From contig DATMRF010000091.1 in NCBI GenBank assembly GCA_035566435.1, forward strand, positions 8,988 to 72,987: a DNA stretch of 64,000 nt, in the 5' to 3' direction. Every line of letters begins with the position of its first letter. Positions within the stretch are counted from its first letter, which is position 1. Of this stretch, positions 36,939 to 45,801 are shown one piece after another. Below the pieces are notes generated by a model, which saw only the letters and a list, made by a program, of their open reading frames with translations, made no database searches and was not told the origin of the DNA. The translations under genes and the position numbers were made by a program. This DNA is from DATMRF01 sp035566435. GTDB taxonomy: Bacteria; Verrucomicrobiota; Verrucomicrobiia; Limisphaerales; UBA8199.

Positions 36939-37991
36939 GTGCTCGAACAATTCATCCGCCAGCTTGCCGCGTCTGAGCCCCTGACGGACGCTCAGGTCGC
37001 CGTTGCCGTTGAGCAATTGGTCGCTGAAGCGGTGCCCGTGGCGACCAAGGCTGATTTCCTTAGCGGCCTGGCGCGCAAGGGCGAGACAGCGCGGGAAATC
37101 GCCGGGTTCGCCCGCGAGTTACGCGCCCGGGCCATTCAACCGGTACTTGATGGCAAACTGCGCTCGCGGGAGATCCTCGACGTCGTTGGGACTGGCGGTG
37201 ACCGCTTAAGCACATTCAATATTTCCACCACTGTCGCGCTGATCGCCGCCGCGGCGGGAGTGGTCGTAGCCAAACACGGCAACCGCGCCAGCACGTCCCT
37301 CATCGGCAGCGCGGACGTCATCGAAGCCTTGGGAATCCCCTTCGACCTGGGGCCCGAGGAAGTAGTGCGCTCGCTCGAACAGCATGGCTTCGCGTTTTTC
37401 TTCGCGCCGAAGTACAATCCCGCGTTTCGGCACATCATCCCGGCGCGGAAACTTTGCGCCGAGCGCGGCCAAACCACGATTTTCAACTTCCTCGGCCCGC
37501 TGCTCAACCCGGCCAGTCCTTCGGCGATGTTGATCGGCGTTCCGCGTCCGGATCTGTGCGAACCGTTCGCACGAGTCCTGCAGTCACTGGGTGTGCGTCG
37601 CGCGATGGTTGTTTGTGGGGCGGTGCGCGACGAATCGGGAGCCGCGCGCTATCTGGACGAGCTGTCGCCACTCGGCCCGACAACCGTAGCGGAGTTTTAC
37701 CAGCAGCACGCGCTTACCTGCTCAACTTTGTCCCCGGAGCTGTTCCCGGTCCAGGCCTCGACCCTGGTCGACTTGCGGGGCGGCGGACGCGAAGTCAATG
37801 CCGGCATCATTCGCCGGGTGCTCAGCGGTGAGGAACGTGGTCCGAAACGCGATGCGGTACTGCTGAATGCGGCCGCCGCTTTGTTTGTGGCCGGACGAGC
37901 GCGCAGCCTAACCGAGGGATGGGAACTGGCTGCAGGCCTGCTCGACAACGGGGAAGCGCGACGCAAACTGGAAGCGCTGGCAAGTCTATAG
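36939..37991 (+). CDS. trpD: Anthranilate phosphoribosyltransferase
   Basis: 350 residues from a GTG at 36939. The PRPP-binding glycine motif VGTGGDRLSTFNIST (about 83-97), the KHGNRA motif and NFLGPLLNP are all present. It transfers the phosphoribosyl group to anthranilate in tryptophan synthesis. No other trp gene is in the window, so the pathway genes are dispersed. The 55-base gap from the preceding gene contains GACTTGGG word repeats, so cotranscription is uncertain. Confidence 0.95.
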   Translation: MLEQFIRQLAASEPLTDAQVAVAVEQLVAEAVPVATKADFLSGLARKGETAREIAGFARELRARAIQPVLDGKLRSREILDVVGTGGDRLSTFNISTTVALIAAAAGVVVAKHGNRASTSLIGSADVIEALGIPFDLGPEEVVRSLEQHGFAFFFAPKYNPAFRHIIPARKLCAERGQTTIFNFLGPLLNPASPSAMLIGVPRPDLCEPFARVLQSLGVRRAMVVCGAVRDESGAARYLDELSPLGPTTVAEFYQQHALTCSTLSPELFPVQASTLVDLRGGGREVNAGIIRRVLSGEERGPKRDAVLLNAAAALFVAGRARSLTEGWELAAGLLDNGEARRKLEALASL

Positions 37992-38090
37992 AAGATGTAC
38001 AGACCGCCTTCCGGGCTTGATCATTGGAGGCGGACGGGGTAGGCATTAGCAGCAACGCTTGGCGGACCGGACTCATCAAAAAGGATTCAT

Positions 38091-38975
38091 ATGTATCGCA
38101 TCATCGGAGCGGATGGACGGGAATATGGCCCCATCACAGCGGAGCAGTTGCGGCGATGGATCGCCGAAGGGCGGGCCAACGCCTACACCAGACTCCGGCT
38201 GGAGGGCGCCACCGAATGGAAGACGCTGTCGGAGTTTCCGGAGTTTGCGGACGCCGCCGCCAGCCGGCCTGCGCCGCCGGCGCAGCTGCCGCTGCTGGGC
38301 GCGGCGGAGGCGGAAGCGGTGGCTCAGGAGTTCATCACGCGCGACTACCAGTTGTCAATCGGCCGGTGCATCAGCCGGGGTTGGGACCTGGTGACGGCCA
38401 ATTTCTGGCTGACCGTCGGAGCCAGCCTTTTAGTCTATTTTCTGGCTGGAGTTATGGCGTCGACAGGAATCGGCGGTTTATTGCTGAACCTCGTCCTTTA
38501 TGGCGGCTTGGACTGGATGTTCCTCAAGCTGGTGCGTGGTCAGAAGGCGGAACTCGGTGACGCGTTCGCTGGGTTCAGCCTTGCATTCGTGCCTTTGATG
38601 CTATTCAGCCTCGTTGGCCAGCTCCTGACCGGCGTGGGCGTGGTCTTCTGCGTGTTGCCGGGCATTTACCTGTTCGTCGCCTGGCAGCTATTCACCGCGC
38701 TGCTCATCTTGGACAAGCGCCTCGATTTCTGGCCGGCGATGGAGTTGAGCCGGAAAGTCGTGACGCGCCACTGGTGGCAACTGTTTGGATTCGTCCTGCT
38801 TTGCTTGCTGCTCAAGCTAGCCGGCACAATGGTCTTCTGCCTCGGCTTTTTTATCGCGCTCCCGATCGCGAATGCCGCCAGGGTGGTCGCGTACGAAGAG
38901 ATTTTTGGCGCCCGAGCACCCTCTGCCCCGCCAGCACCGGCACCTGCACCGGTGTCGGTTCCGCCGTCGTCCTGA
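38091..38975 (+). CDS. GYF_2-domain membrane protein (first of two paralogues)
   Basis: 294 residues. The N-terminal GYF_2/DUF4339 domain (MYRIIGADGREYGPITAEQL ... WKTLSEFPEF, about 1-50) is a peptide-binding-like fold common in Verrucomicrobia and Planctomycetes. After a Pro/Ala linker there are about five membrane helices (about 100-270), including a GVVFCVLPGIYLFVAW segment. A Pro/Ala tail closes the protein. The paralogue at 39513 shares both parts, including LDFWPAMELSRKVVT. Function unknown; membrane organisation or stress sensing is a guess. The gene heads a four-gene membrane-protein run (38091-40854). Confidence 0.85.
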   Translation: MYRIIGADGREYGPITAEQLRRWIAEGRANAYTRLRLEGATEWKTLSEFPEFADAAASRPAPPAQLPLLGAAEAEAVAQEFITRDYQLSIGRCISRGWDLVTANFWLTVGASLLVYFLAGVMASTGIGGLLLNLVLYGGLDWMFLKLVRGQKAELGDAFAGFSLAFVPLMLFSLVGQLLTGVGVVFCVLPGIYLFVAWQLFTALLILDKRLDFWPAMELSRKVVTRHWWQLFGFVLLCLLLKLAGTMVFCLGFFIALPIANAARVVAYEEIFGARAPSAPPAPAPAPVSVPPSS

Positions 38976-39009
38976 GTTGCGGATGTGGCGCGATTGATCT
39001 CAGGCAACG

Positions 39010-39423
39010 ATGCATAGCGTCGAAGAAAAAAGTTCCAGCCTGCACTTGTGGCTCATTGCGACCATGAGTGTGCTCGCCGCAGCGGTCCTTTTCTGGTTCG
39101 ACCCGAGCCGCTTCCATTTCTATCCGCTTTGCCTGTTCCACAGCGTGACCGGCCTGCTGTGTCCCGGATGCGGTTCGTTACGAGCCTTGCACCAACTGTT
39201 CCACGGTCACGTTGTGGCCGCATTCCACCTCAACCCTCTGCTTTTCATTTGCCTGCCGTTCTTCCTTTGGAATGGAGTAGCGCGATTGGTCCGCCATGTG
39301 ACCGGCCAACCGCGCGCCCGCTCACTGCGCGCGGTGTGGTTTTGGTTGTTTCTGGGATCGGCTTTAATGTTCGGCGTTCTACGGAACTTGCCGGGCGAAC
39401 CGTTTGCGTTTCTGAGGCCTTAG
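39010..39423 (+). CDS. DUF2752 membrane protein
   Basis: 137 residues with three hydrophobic segments. The DUF2752 core reads CLFHSVTGLLCPGCGSLRALHQLFHG with the conserved CPGCG-x-RA pattern, followed by HLNPLLFI. The two cysteines could bind metal or form a disulfide near the membrane. It lies between two GYF-domain paralogues, 34 and 89 bases from its neighbours, all in one direction, which suggests a shared membrane function. The biochemical role of the family is not established. Confidence 0.88.
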   Translation: MHSVEEKSSSLHLWLIATMSVLAAAVLFWFDPSRFHFYPLCLFHSVTGLLCPGCGSLRALHQLFHGHVVAAFHLNPLLFICLPFFLWNGVARLVRHVTGQPRARSLRAVWFWLFLGSALMFGVLRNLPGEPFAFLRP

Positions 39424-39512
39424 CCGGGACAAACTCGAAATCCCAATGCTTGCACCTTGAGAACGAATCCCTTACAGCTACCTCATTGGCCGCGGGCGTT
39501 TAGCCATTACCT

Positions 39513-40496
39513 ATGTACAAAATTATCGGAGGCGACCGGAAAGAATACGGACCTGTCAGCGCGCGCGAAGTATTGCGCTGGCTCGCGGAGGGTCGCCTCA
39601 ATGCACAAAGCGTGGCCAAGGCGGAGGGCAGCGGCGAGTGGAAGGTGCTGGCGGCGTATCCGGAGTTCGCGGAGGCCCTCGGCGCGCCGGCGAGGTCACC
39701 GACGTCTGGCGGCACGCTCCCTCCACCGGTGACTCCGACGGTGTGGAGCGCGGACATCGTCGCACGCAAACCGCAGTTGCGGGTTGGACGTTGTCTTTCC
39801 CTCTCCTGGGGCCTGTTGAGAAACCATTTCGGTTTGCTTGCGGGCGCGACGGCGGTGGTCGTGCTGATCAGCCTGACTGAATTCATTCCTCTCGTTGGTG
39901 GCGTGGCGTACCAACTGTTGTGGGGCGCGCTGTACGGTGGGTTTTACCTCGTATTTCTAAAGAGAATTCGCGGGCAGGCCACCGGAGTGTCGGAAGTTTT
40001 CGATGGATTCAGGCTGGCGTTCGGGCAATTGGTTTTAGCGGGCTTTCTGAGTTCGCTGGTCGCCGGAATAGCCCTTCTTTTTTGCCTGGTGCCGGGGATC
40101 TACCTGATAGTGGCGTGGACCTTCTGCGTCCCGTTGGTGGCGGATCGCAAGCTGGAATTCTGGCCGGCGATGGAGCTCAGCCGAAAGGTGGTTACCCAGG
40201 TATGGTTCCCGGTATTTGGGTTGGTGCTGCTGGCCTTCCTGCCGATGGTGTTGGTGAGCTGCGTCGGGACGATTAAGATTACGCTCATCGGACTCTCCGC
40301 AGTCAAGCACGCCGTGATCTCTGGACATCTTGACGTTCAGCGCTTAGTCGAGGCGGTGAGGGAAATCTTCAGGGTCAGTCTGGAGTTCGGGGGCGTGAGC
40401 CGGGTTGTGCTGCTTTTCAACCTGCCCTTTGCGGCGGGGGCGTTGATGTATGCCTACGAAGATCTCTTTGGCGCTTGGAAAGCGCCAGCCGCTTAG
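39513..40496 (+). CDS. GYF_2-domain membrane protein (second paralogue)
   Basis: 327 residues. The GYF_2 domain (MYKIIGGDRKEYGPVSAREV ... WKVLAAYPEF) and the following membrane region parallel the gene at 38091: FCLVPGIYLIVAWTF against FCVLPGIYLFVAWQL, and LEFWPAMELSRKVVT against LDFWPAMELSRKVVT. The C-terminal part is longer, with an added amphipathic segment (about 265-300). Its 3' end overlaps the next gene by 47 bases. Duplication followed by divergence is the simplest history. Confidence 0.85.
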   Translation: MYKIIGGDRKEYGPVSAREVLRWLAEGRLNAQSVAKAEGSGEWKVLAAYPEFAEALGAPARSPTSGGTLPPPVTPTVWSADIVARKPQLRVGRCLSLSWGLLRNHFGLLAGATAVVVLISLTEFIPLVGGVAYQLLWGALYGGFYLVFLKRIRGQATGVSEVFDGFRLAFGQLVLAGFLSSLVAGIALLFCLVPGIYLIVAWTFCVPLVADRKLEFWPAMELSRKVVTQVWFPVFGLVLLAFLPMVLVSCVGTIKITLIGLSAVKHAVISGHLDVQRLVEAVREIFRVSLEFGGVSRVVLLFNLPFAAGALMYAYEDLFGAWKAPAA

Positions 40497-40854
40497 CCGG
40501 CAGACCGCGTGGGGTTGTTTCACTACCAACCTTGCGCTGCCCGGGTTTGGCTCGCTGGTAGCGGGGCACGCGACGGGTTACGCCCAGGCGCTGCTGGCCG
40601 TGGGCGGACTGGCACTCACCCTGATTTTCGGCGCGCAGTTCCTTGGCTGGTATGTGGCCAATTGGTCACGGCTGCAGGGAGCGCAGATCGATCCAATCGA
40701 GGCGCTGGCTGAGTTGTGGCGGGCCGCTCGGTGGCCGTTCCTGGGCATTGGAGTGTTCGCGCTCGGGTGGCTTTGGGCGTTGACTACAAGCTGGCAAATC
40801 CTGCGCTCAGCTAAGCAAACTGAAAGCGCCAACGCACCGCCACGACTTAGTTGA
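40450..40854 (+). CDS. Small membrane protein following the GYF pair
   Basis: 134 residues from the ATG at 40450, which lies 47 bases inside the preceding gene. Hydrophobic segments at about 45-70 (ALLAVGGLALTLIFGAQFLGWYV) and 90-112 (WPFLGIGVFALGWLWALTT) are joined by a polar loop; the start LALPGFGSLVAGHATGYAQ is a glycine-rich re-entrant-like segment. Family not recognised. The overlap suggests coupled translation with the GYF protein. Confidence 0.68.
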   Translation: MPTKISLALGKRQPLSRQTAWGCFTTNLALPGFGSLVAGHATGYAQALLAVGGLALTLIFGAQFLGWYVANWSRLQGAQIDPIEALAELWRAARWPFLGIGVFALGWLWALTTSWQILRSAKQTESANAPPRLS

Positions 40855-40874
40855 TTCAGGGGGGAACCAGGGGC

Positions 40875-40940
40875 GGGGACGGCCACGTCCCCGGAGTTCG
40901 GTCTTTAAGGGAGGGTCGCACGGGGACGGGGCCATCCCCG
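40875..40940. repeat. Two GC-rich hairpins between convergent genes
   Basis: GGGGAC/GTCCCC around GGCCAC (40875-40892) and CGGGG/CCCCG (40921-40940). A related sequence (GGGGACTGCCACGTCC) follows the GH2 gene at about 7424. They may act as bidirectional terminators or be REP-like elements; there is no T-tract. Confidence 0.5.
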
Positions 40941-40946
40941 CTCCGA

Positions 40947-42098
40947 CTATTGAACAACCGTGGAACCTTCAGCCGCGGCGCGCAATCGGGCGAGGACCTG
41001 AACGGCAGCCGCGCGTACCCAGGCCGGCTTCTCATTCATGGCCGCTTCCAAGCCGGCGCCGGCGCGCTGCGCTGGCTCGGTCTGTGCCCAAAGAGGCTCG
41101 ATTTGGTCCAAGGAAAGTTCCGCCGCCTGCCGGATGGCTCGCTCTTCATCCACTAGCGCCAGGACCAAGCCTTCGATTGCGCTGGGGTCGGCGATCGCCC
41201 CAAGGCCCTTTGCCGCCGCAAGCCGTACATCGCTGTCAGCGTCGCTGAGACGCCGGACCAGCGCTTCGACGATCTGCGGACTCCGGAAGCCTCCGAGGAA
41301 TTGCGCGGCCGTCAACCGCACTTCGAAATGAGTATCCTCGAGGGAGCCAAAAAAATAGGGCACGAGCTCGGGCTGGGCGCGTTTGGCCAGGACCTGGGTT
41401 GCGGCCAGCCGGACGCACCACTCCTGGTCGCGCAGAGCTTTCAACAACGCCGCGGTGACTTCCTCCGCACTTTCTTTGCCCAAGGCGTGGATGGCCGAAA
41501 CCCGGACCGTCGGGTCAGTGTCACCGACGGCGGTGAGCAAGGGTTTGATGCGGCGCGGGTCCACGGTGCCCTCCAACGCCTCCGCGGCGGCACGACGGGA
41601 AAAACTGGTATCGTTCGTGAGTTCGGAGACGAGCGGGTTGACCGCCGCCTCGCCCTGGAAGGAAGCAGCTTTAACATTGCCCGAGGCGATATTGAACAAC
41701 GCTTGCTCCTCTTCGGAGGCCGGATGCCAGCCCAAGCTCCGCAACGCAGCGGCCGCGCTCGCCCGGACGTTCGGATTAGCATCCTTCAACACACCGGTCA
41801 GCGGCCCAACGGCGAGTGGGTCACCCAAGTGCCCCAATGCGGAGGCAGCCGCTTGTCGGGCGTCAGGGCTGGCGTCCCATAGCAAGGGACGCAGCAACTC
41901 AGGCGCGCGGTCGTCTTGAGTCGTGCCCATGGCCTTGGCAGCAGCGCCTCGCACCTGGCCATCCTCGTCCGCGAGGCAAGCCGCCAGCGCTTCGAATAGT
42001 TGCGAGCCGGCGCCCGCCTCGAGGTCCAGACTTTCGATGGCCTTGCGGCGCACCTGAGGGTCTTTGGATTTCAGCCGTATATTGCTCCACCAGACCAT
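40947..42098 (-). CDS. HEAT-repeat protein
   Basis: 383 residues from the ATG at 42098 (MVWWSNIRLKSKDPQVRRKAIESL). About nine HEAT/PBS-lyase-like repeats run through the whole protein; typical units are VRGAAAKAMG, ARQAAASALGHLGD, VRVSAIHALGKES and VRLAAAKGLGAIAD. No signal peptide and no catalytic residues, so a cytoplasmic scaffold is likely. The PBS-lyase-like repeats do not imply phycobilin chemistry. A longer frame to 42194 passes through a palindromic repeat and was rejected. Confidence 0.87.
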   Translation of the reverse strand: MVWWSNIRLKSKDPQVRRKAIESLDLEAGAGSQLFEALAACLADEDGQVRGAAAKAMGTTQDDRAPELLRPLLWDASPDARQAAASALGHLGDPLAVGPLTGVLKDANPNVRASAAAALRSLGWHPASEEEQALFNIASGNVKAASFQGEAAVNPLVSELTNDTSFSRRAAAEALEGTVDPRRIKPLLTAVGDTDPTVRVSAIHALGKESAEEVTAALLKALRDQEWCVRLAATQVLAKRAQPELVPYFFGSLEDTHFEVRLTAAQFLGGFRSPQIVEALVRRLSDADSDVRLAAAKGLGAIADPSAIEGLVLALVDEERAIRQAAELSLDQIEPLWAQTEPAQRAGAGLEAAMNEKPAWVRAAAVQVLARLRAAAEGSTVVQ

Positions 42099-42113
42099 AA
42101 TCGGGGCTTGAGT

Positions 42114-42148
42114 AGCCGGGACAGTCCGTGCAGGACAGTGTCCCGGCT
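42114..42148. repeat. Perfect 10-bp inverted repeat between divergent genes
   Basis: AGCCGGGACA (42114-42123) and TGTCCCGGCT (42139-42148) flank a 15-base loop that itself contains TCC/GGA. It lies just upstream of the HEAT-repeat gene and 160 bases from lepB. Either a REP-like element or an operator. Confidence 0.6.
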
Positions 42149-42306
42149 TTATACACCGTTTCACCCGCGGTCGCGGGAGCCAAGCTCCGGGCAAACCGTG
42201 GCTGGAACCGGCCGCGTCTGGTCTTGCCAGCCAGCTACCATAAGAAGCGTTTAACGTGCCAAAACCCAGCGGTTGAACGGGCGGACCTGTTGACGGTCAA
42301 ATCCGC

Positions 42307-43011
42307 ATGAATTCAGCAGCCTTTCGCTCGTGTTGCCGCCATTGGTGGCGCAAGGAAATTCGGCCGTTATTGTTCCTCGCACTGGTCGTTTTTACAGTCC
42401 GCTCCTCGCTGGCCGATTGGAACGACGTGCCGACCGGGTCGATGAAGCCGACGATCCTGGAGGGCGACCGTGTTTATGTGAACAAGCTGGCCTACGATCT
42501 AAAGGTGCCCTTTACCACCCGGCATCTCGCCGAATGGGGCAACCCGTGCCGGGGTGACATTGTTGTCTTTTTCTCTCCGTACGACGGCCAGCGGCTGGTC
42601 AAGCGTGTGGTCGGGCTGCCGGGGGACACGCTCGAACTGCGCCGCAACGTTTTGATCCTCAATGGCCAACCGATCGAGTACAAGCCGATCGCCGGGGAAC
42701 TCCTGCGTGATGTTAGTCCGACCGATCGCGCTGGCCACGTGTTCGCCGCTGAAGAGTTGCCGGGTCGAACCCACGTAGTCGCCGGCTTCCCGGCGGTGCC
42801 TGCCAGGCGCGATTTTGGCCCCATTCGCGTCCCGGACGGCCAATACTTTATGATGGGTGACAACCGCGACGACAGTTTCGATTCCCGCTATTATGGCCCG
42901 GTCGAGCGGAAGCGAATCGTGGGGCGGGCGACGGCCGTGGCGTTGTCCTTCGATCGTCAGCACTACTGGAAGCCGCGCTGGGATCGGTTCATGAGGTCGC
43001 TGGGAAGCTGA
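42307..43011 (+). CDS. lepB: Signal peptidase I
   Basis: 234 residues with one N-terminal transmembrane helix (about 18-33). The catalytic Ser45 is in PTGSMKPTI and the general-base Lys99 in QRLVKRVVGLPGD; the box E motif GDNRDDSFDSRYYG is near residue 180. It cleaves signal peptides at the outer face of the inner membrane. The insert between boxes D and E is of ordinary size. It is convergent with mutS, with 32 bases between the stop codons. Confidence 0.94.
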   Translation: MNSAAFRSCCRHWWRKEIRPLLFLALVVFTVRSSLADWNDVPTGSMKPTILEGDRVYVNKLAYDLKVPFTTRHLAEWGNPCRGDIVVFFSPYDGQRLVKRVVGLPGDTLELRRNVLILNGQPIEYKPIAGELLRDVSPTDRAGHVFAAEELPGRTHVVAGFPAVPARRDFGPIRVPDGQYFMMGDNRDDSFDSRYYGPVERKRIVGRATAVALSFDRQHYWKPRWDRFMRSLGS

Positions 43012-43043
43012 AACTTTCGTTTCTCTGCGGTCGAATCCCGCTG

Positions 43044-45737
43044 TCAGCCGAACAAATCCATCTGGGGAGGGGGCGCGAGTTTCTGCAGACGTTCGCGGTC
43101 TTTCTGCCGGCGAGTCACTTGCCGCACGTTGCCTTCCGGCGTCAGCTCGGATTCCTCCAGGTTGCGCAAGATTTCCTTGGCGCGCTCCAGAACATTCTTC
43201 GGCACTCCCGCCAGGCGCGCCACCTGGATGCCATAGCTTTTGTCGGTGCCGCCTTCGACAATCTTGCGCAGAAAGACCACCTGGTCGTGCCATTCGCGCA
43301 CGGCGACATTGAAATTCTTCAAGCGCGGTAACCGGGCCGCCAGCTCCGTCAGTTCGTGGTAATGCGTCGCGAACAACGCTTTGGCGCCGACCTGGTTGTG
43401 GAGGTGCTCGACGATGCTCCAGGCCAGGCTCAAGCCGTCGAAGGTGCTCGTGCCGCGTCCAATCTCGTCCAGAATGATCAAACTGCGCGGCGTGGCGTTG
43501 TTGAGGATGTTCGCGGTCTCGCACATCTCCACCATAAAGGTAGATTGTCCGCGGGCCAGGTCGTCGCTGGCACCGATGCGAGTGAAAATGCGGTCCACGA
43601 GATCAATCCTCGCTTCAGTGGCGGGGATGAACGACCCCGTGTGCGCCAGCAGCGTCAGCAGCGCCACCTGCCGGATGTAGGTGCTCTTGCCCGCCATGTT
43701 CGGCCCGGTAATCAGGGCAATACGGGTCTGGTCGTCCAGCGCCACGTCGTTGGGCACAAAGCGTTCCTCCGTCAGGCTTTGTTCCAGGACTGGGTGGCGG
43801 CCATCCCGAATGCGCAGCACACCCGCTTCCCCGATGTGGGGCCGGCAGTAGTTATGCAGCCGTGCGGTTTCGGCGTAGGCGCCCAGCACGTCTAATTGCG
43901 CCAGGGCCGCGGCACTCCGCTGGATTTGGGGCAACCGGCCGAGCACCTCTTCCCGGACCTTTTGGAACAGTTCGTATTCCAGTTTAACGCTCCGCTCCTC
44001 GGCGCCCAGGATCTTGCCCTCCATCTCCTTCAGTTCCGGTGTGATGAACCGCTCGCCGTTTGCAATCGTCTGTTTGCGCACATAATGGGGCGGCACTTTT
44101 TCGAGATTCGCTTTGGTAACCTCGATGTAATAGCCGAACACGGAATTGAACCTGACCTTGAGCGATTGAATGCCAGTTCGCGCAATCTCGTCCTGCTGCA
44201 GTTTGGCGAGCCAGTCCTTGCCCCCGCGCATCGCGCCGCGCAGTTCATCCAAACCGGGATCGAACCCGTCGCGTATGAGGCCGCCCTCCTTCAGCGCGAG
44301 CGGCGGCTCCTCAACAATGGCGCGGCCGATCATCTGCGCCAGTTCGGGAAGTTGGGTGATTTGCGCCTCCAACTCCGCCAGCAGCGCGGAGGCTCCGTCC
44401 GCCTGTGCCTCGGGAGAACCGCCCGGCTCGGGGAACACCTCATCATTAAAGGAATCGCGGGAAGGGCGAGGCGTCCGCGCTGCCATTTCGCGCAAGCTCG
44501 ATTTTAGTCCCGGCAGCTGCTCCAGGGCCAGCCGCAGCGCCGCCAGGTCACGGGCATTCCCCGTGCCGGCGCCCAGGCGACCGATGGTTCGCTCAAGATC
44601 GCGCACCTGCGCGACCTGCGCGCGAAAATTTTCCTGCCTCGCGCTATCGTCAAAAAATACCTGCACCGCCTGCTGCCGGCGGCGAATCCTTTCGGCGGTC
44701 GCCAGCGGCTGCGACAGCCAATCACGCAATCGCCGCGCGCCCATCGGGGTCACGGTGCGGTTCAGCGCGCCATATAATGATGCATTGCGCGGAGCGTCAT
44801 GGTGCAGCGGCTCCAGAATTTCGAGGTGCCTCAGGGTGGTAAAATCCAGCGCCAGATAATCGCTCCGCTGATAATATGAAATGCGCGTCAGATTCCCCGC
44901 GTCCCGCCGCAGATGCTGCGTCAGGTAGTGAAGCACCGCCCCGGCGGCTCCGATGGCCGCCGTCCGGTCTTTCAGCCCGAAACCATCCAGCGACGCGACT
45001 TTGAAATGCTCGCGCACTGTGAATAGTGCCGTCTCGGGGGCGAACACCCAGTCCTCGTATCCGTTCAGAATCCAGCCAAACGAGGCCGGCGAACTAGCCG
45101 TCCTGGCTCGCCCCTTCTCCCCGTCCGCCGGCGGTGGGGCCGCGGTGAGGGGTTGCCTGGACTCGACCGGTGCGCGGCTGCCCGCCCCTAATAAGTCACG
45201 GGTCGAGCCCGCTTCCGCCGGATATAGGATCTCTGCCGGCCGCACCCGTTGCAATTCTGTCAGCAGCGCGTTGTCGCCTTCCACCTCGGTCGTCAGAAAA
45301 TCCCCGGTGGTTAAATCAGCCAGGGCAAGTCCATAGCTTTTTCCGGCGGGATAAACGGCCGCAAGAAAGTTATTGCGTTCGGCGGCGAGCATCCGTTCGT
45401 CGAAATGGGTGCCGGGGCTGAGAATTTGAGTCACCTCGCGTTTGACGAGTTGCCCGGGGCGCGCATCCTCGATCTGGTCGCAGATGGCGACCTTGCGGCC
45501 GGCCCGCAGCAGCCGGCCGATATAGGCGTTGGCGGCGTGGAACGGGATGCCGCACATCGGCACGACGCCGCGTTTGGTCAGCGCCACATTGAGCAACTGC
45601 GCCCCGAGCTGAGCGTCTTCGAAAAACAGCTCGTAGAAATCACCCAGCCGGAACAGCAGCAAGGCATCCTTGGGCAGTTCGCCCTTGATGCGGCGATACT
45701 GCGCCATCATGGGTGTGAGTTGCGTGTCGCTGGTCAT
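43044..45737 (-). CDS. mutS: DNA mismatch repair protein MutS
   Basis: 897 residues from the ATG at 45737 (a GTG directly precedes it). The mismatch-reading motif GDFYELF is near residue 33, the Walker A motif GPNMAGKST is near 640, and the ABC-type signature and Walker B (LIILDEIGRGTSTFDGLSL) follow. The connector and clamp domains are of normal length. Two short low-complexity inserts (around the ESRQPLTAAPPPADGEKG region and the FPEPGGSPEAQADG region) look lineage-specific. MutS recognises mismatches after replication. No mutL is adjacent. Confidence 0.97.
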   Translation of the reverse strand: MTSDTQLTPMMAQYRRIKGELPKDALLLFRLGDFYELFFEDAQLGAQLLNVALTKRGVVPMCGIPFHAANAYIGRLLRAGRKVAICDQIEDARPGQLVKREVTQILSPGTHFDERMLAAERNNFLAAVYPAGKSYGLALADLTTGDFLTTEVEGDNALLTELQRVRPAEILYPAEAGSTRDLLGAGSRAPVESRQPLTAAPPPADGEKGRARTASSPASFGWILNGYEDWVFAPETALFTVREHFKVASLDGFGLKDRTAAIGAAGAVLHYLTQHLRRDAGNLTRISYYQRSDYLALDFTTLRHLEILEPLHHDAPRNASLYGALNRTVTPMGARRLRDWLSQPLATAERIRRRQQAVQVFFDDSARQENFRAQVAQVRDLERTIGRLGAGTGNARDLAALRLALEQLPGLKSSLREMAARTPRPSRDSFNDEVFPEPGGSPEAQADGASALLAELEAQITQLPELAQMIGRAIVEEPPLALKEGGLIRDGFDPGLDELRGAMRGGKDWLAKLQQDEIARTGIQSLKVRFNSVFGYYIEVTKANLEKVPPHYVRKQTIANGERFITPELKEMEGKILGAEERSVKLEYELFQKVREEVLGRLPQIQRSAAALAQLDVLGAYAETARLHNYCRPHIGEAGVLRIRDGRHPVLEQSLTEERFVPNDVALDDQTRIALITGPNMAGKSTYIRQVALLTLLAHTGSFIPATEARIDLVDRIFTRIGASDDLARGQSTFMVEMCETANILNNATPRSLIILDEIGRGTSTFDGLSLAWSIVEHLHNQVGAKALFATHYHELTELAARLPRLKNFNVAVREWHDQVVFLRKIVEGGTDKSYGIQVARLAGVPKNVLERAKEILRNLEESELTPEGNVRQVTRRQKDRERLQKLAPPPQMDLFG

Positions 45738-45801
45738 CACTCGGAAACTAGCGGCATCTCCCCGAATGCGGAAGGATAAATCCGGAGCCCGCCGGCAAAA
45801 C

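Noticed and set aside
42099..42194. N-terminal extension of the HEAT-repeat protein
   Set aside because: It is encoded by a perfect inverted repeat and lacks HEAT character; the ATG at 42098 fits better.
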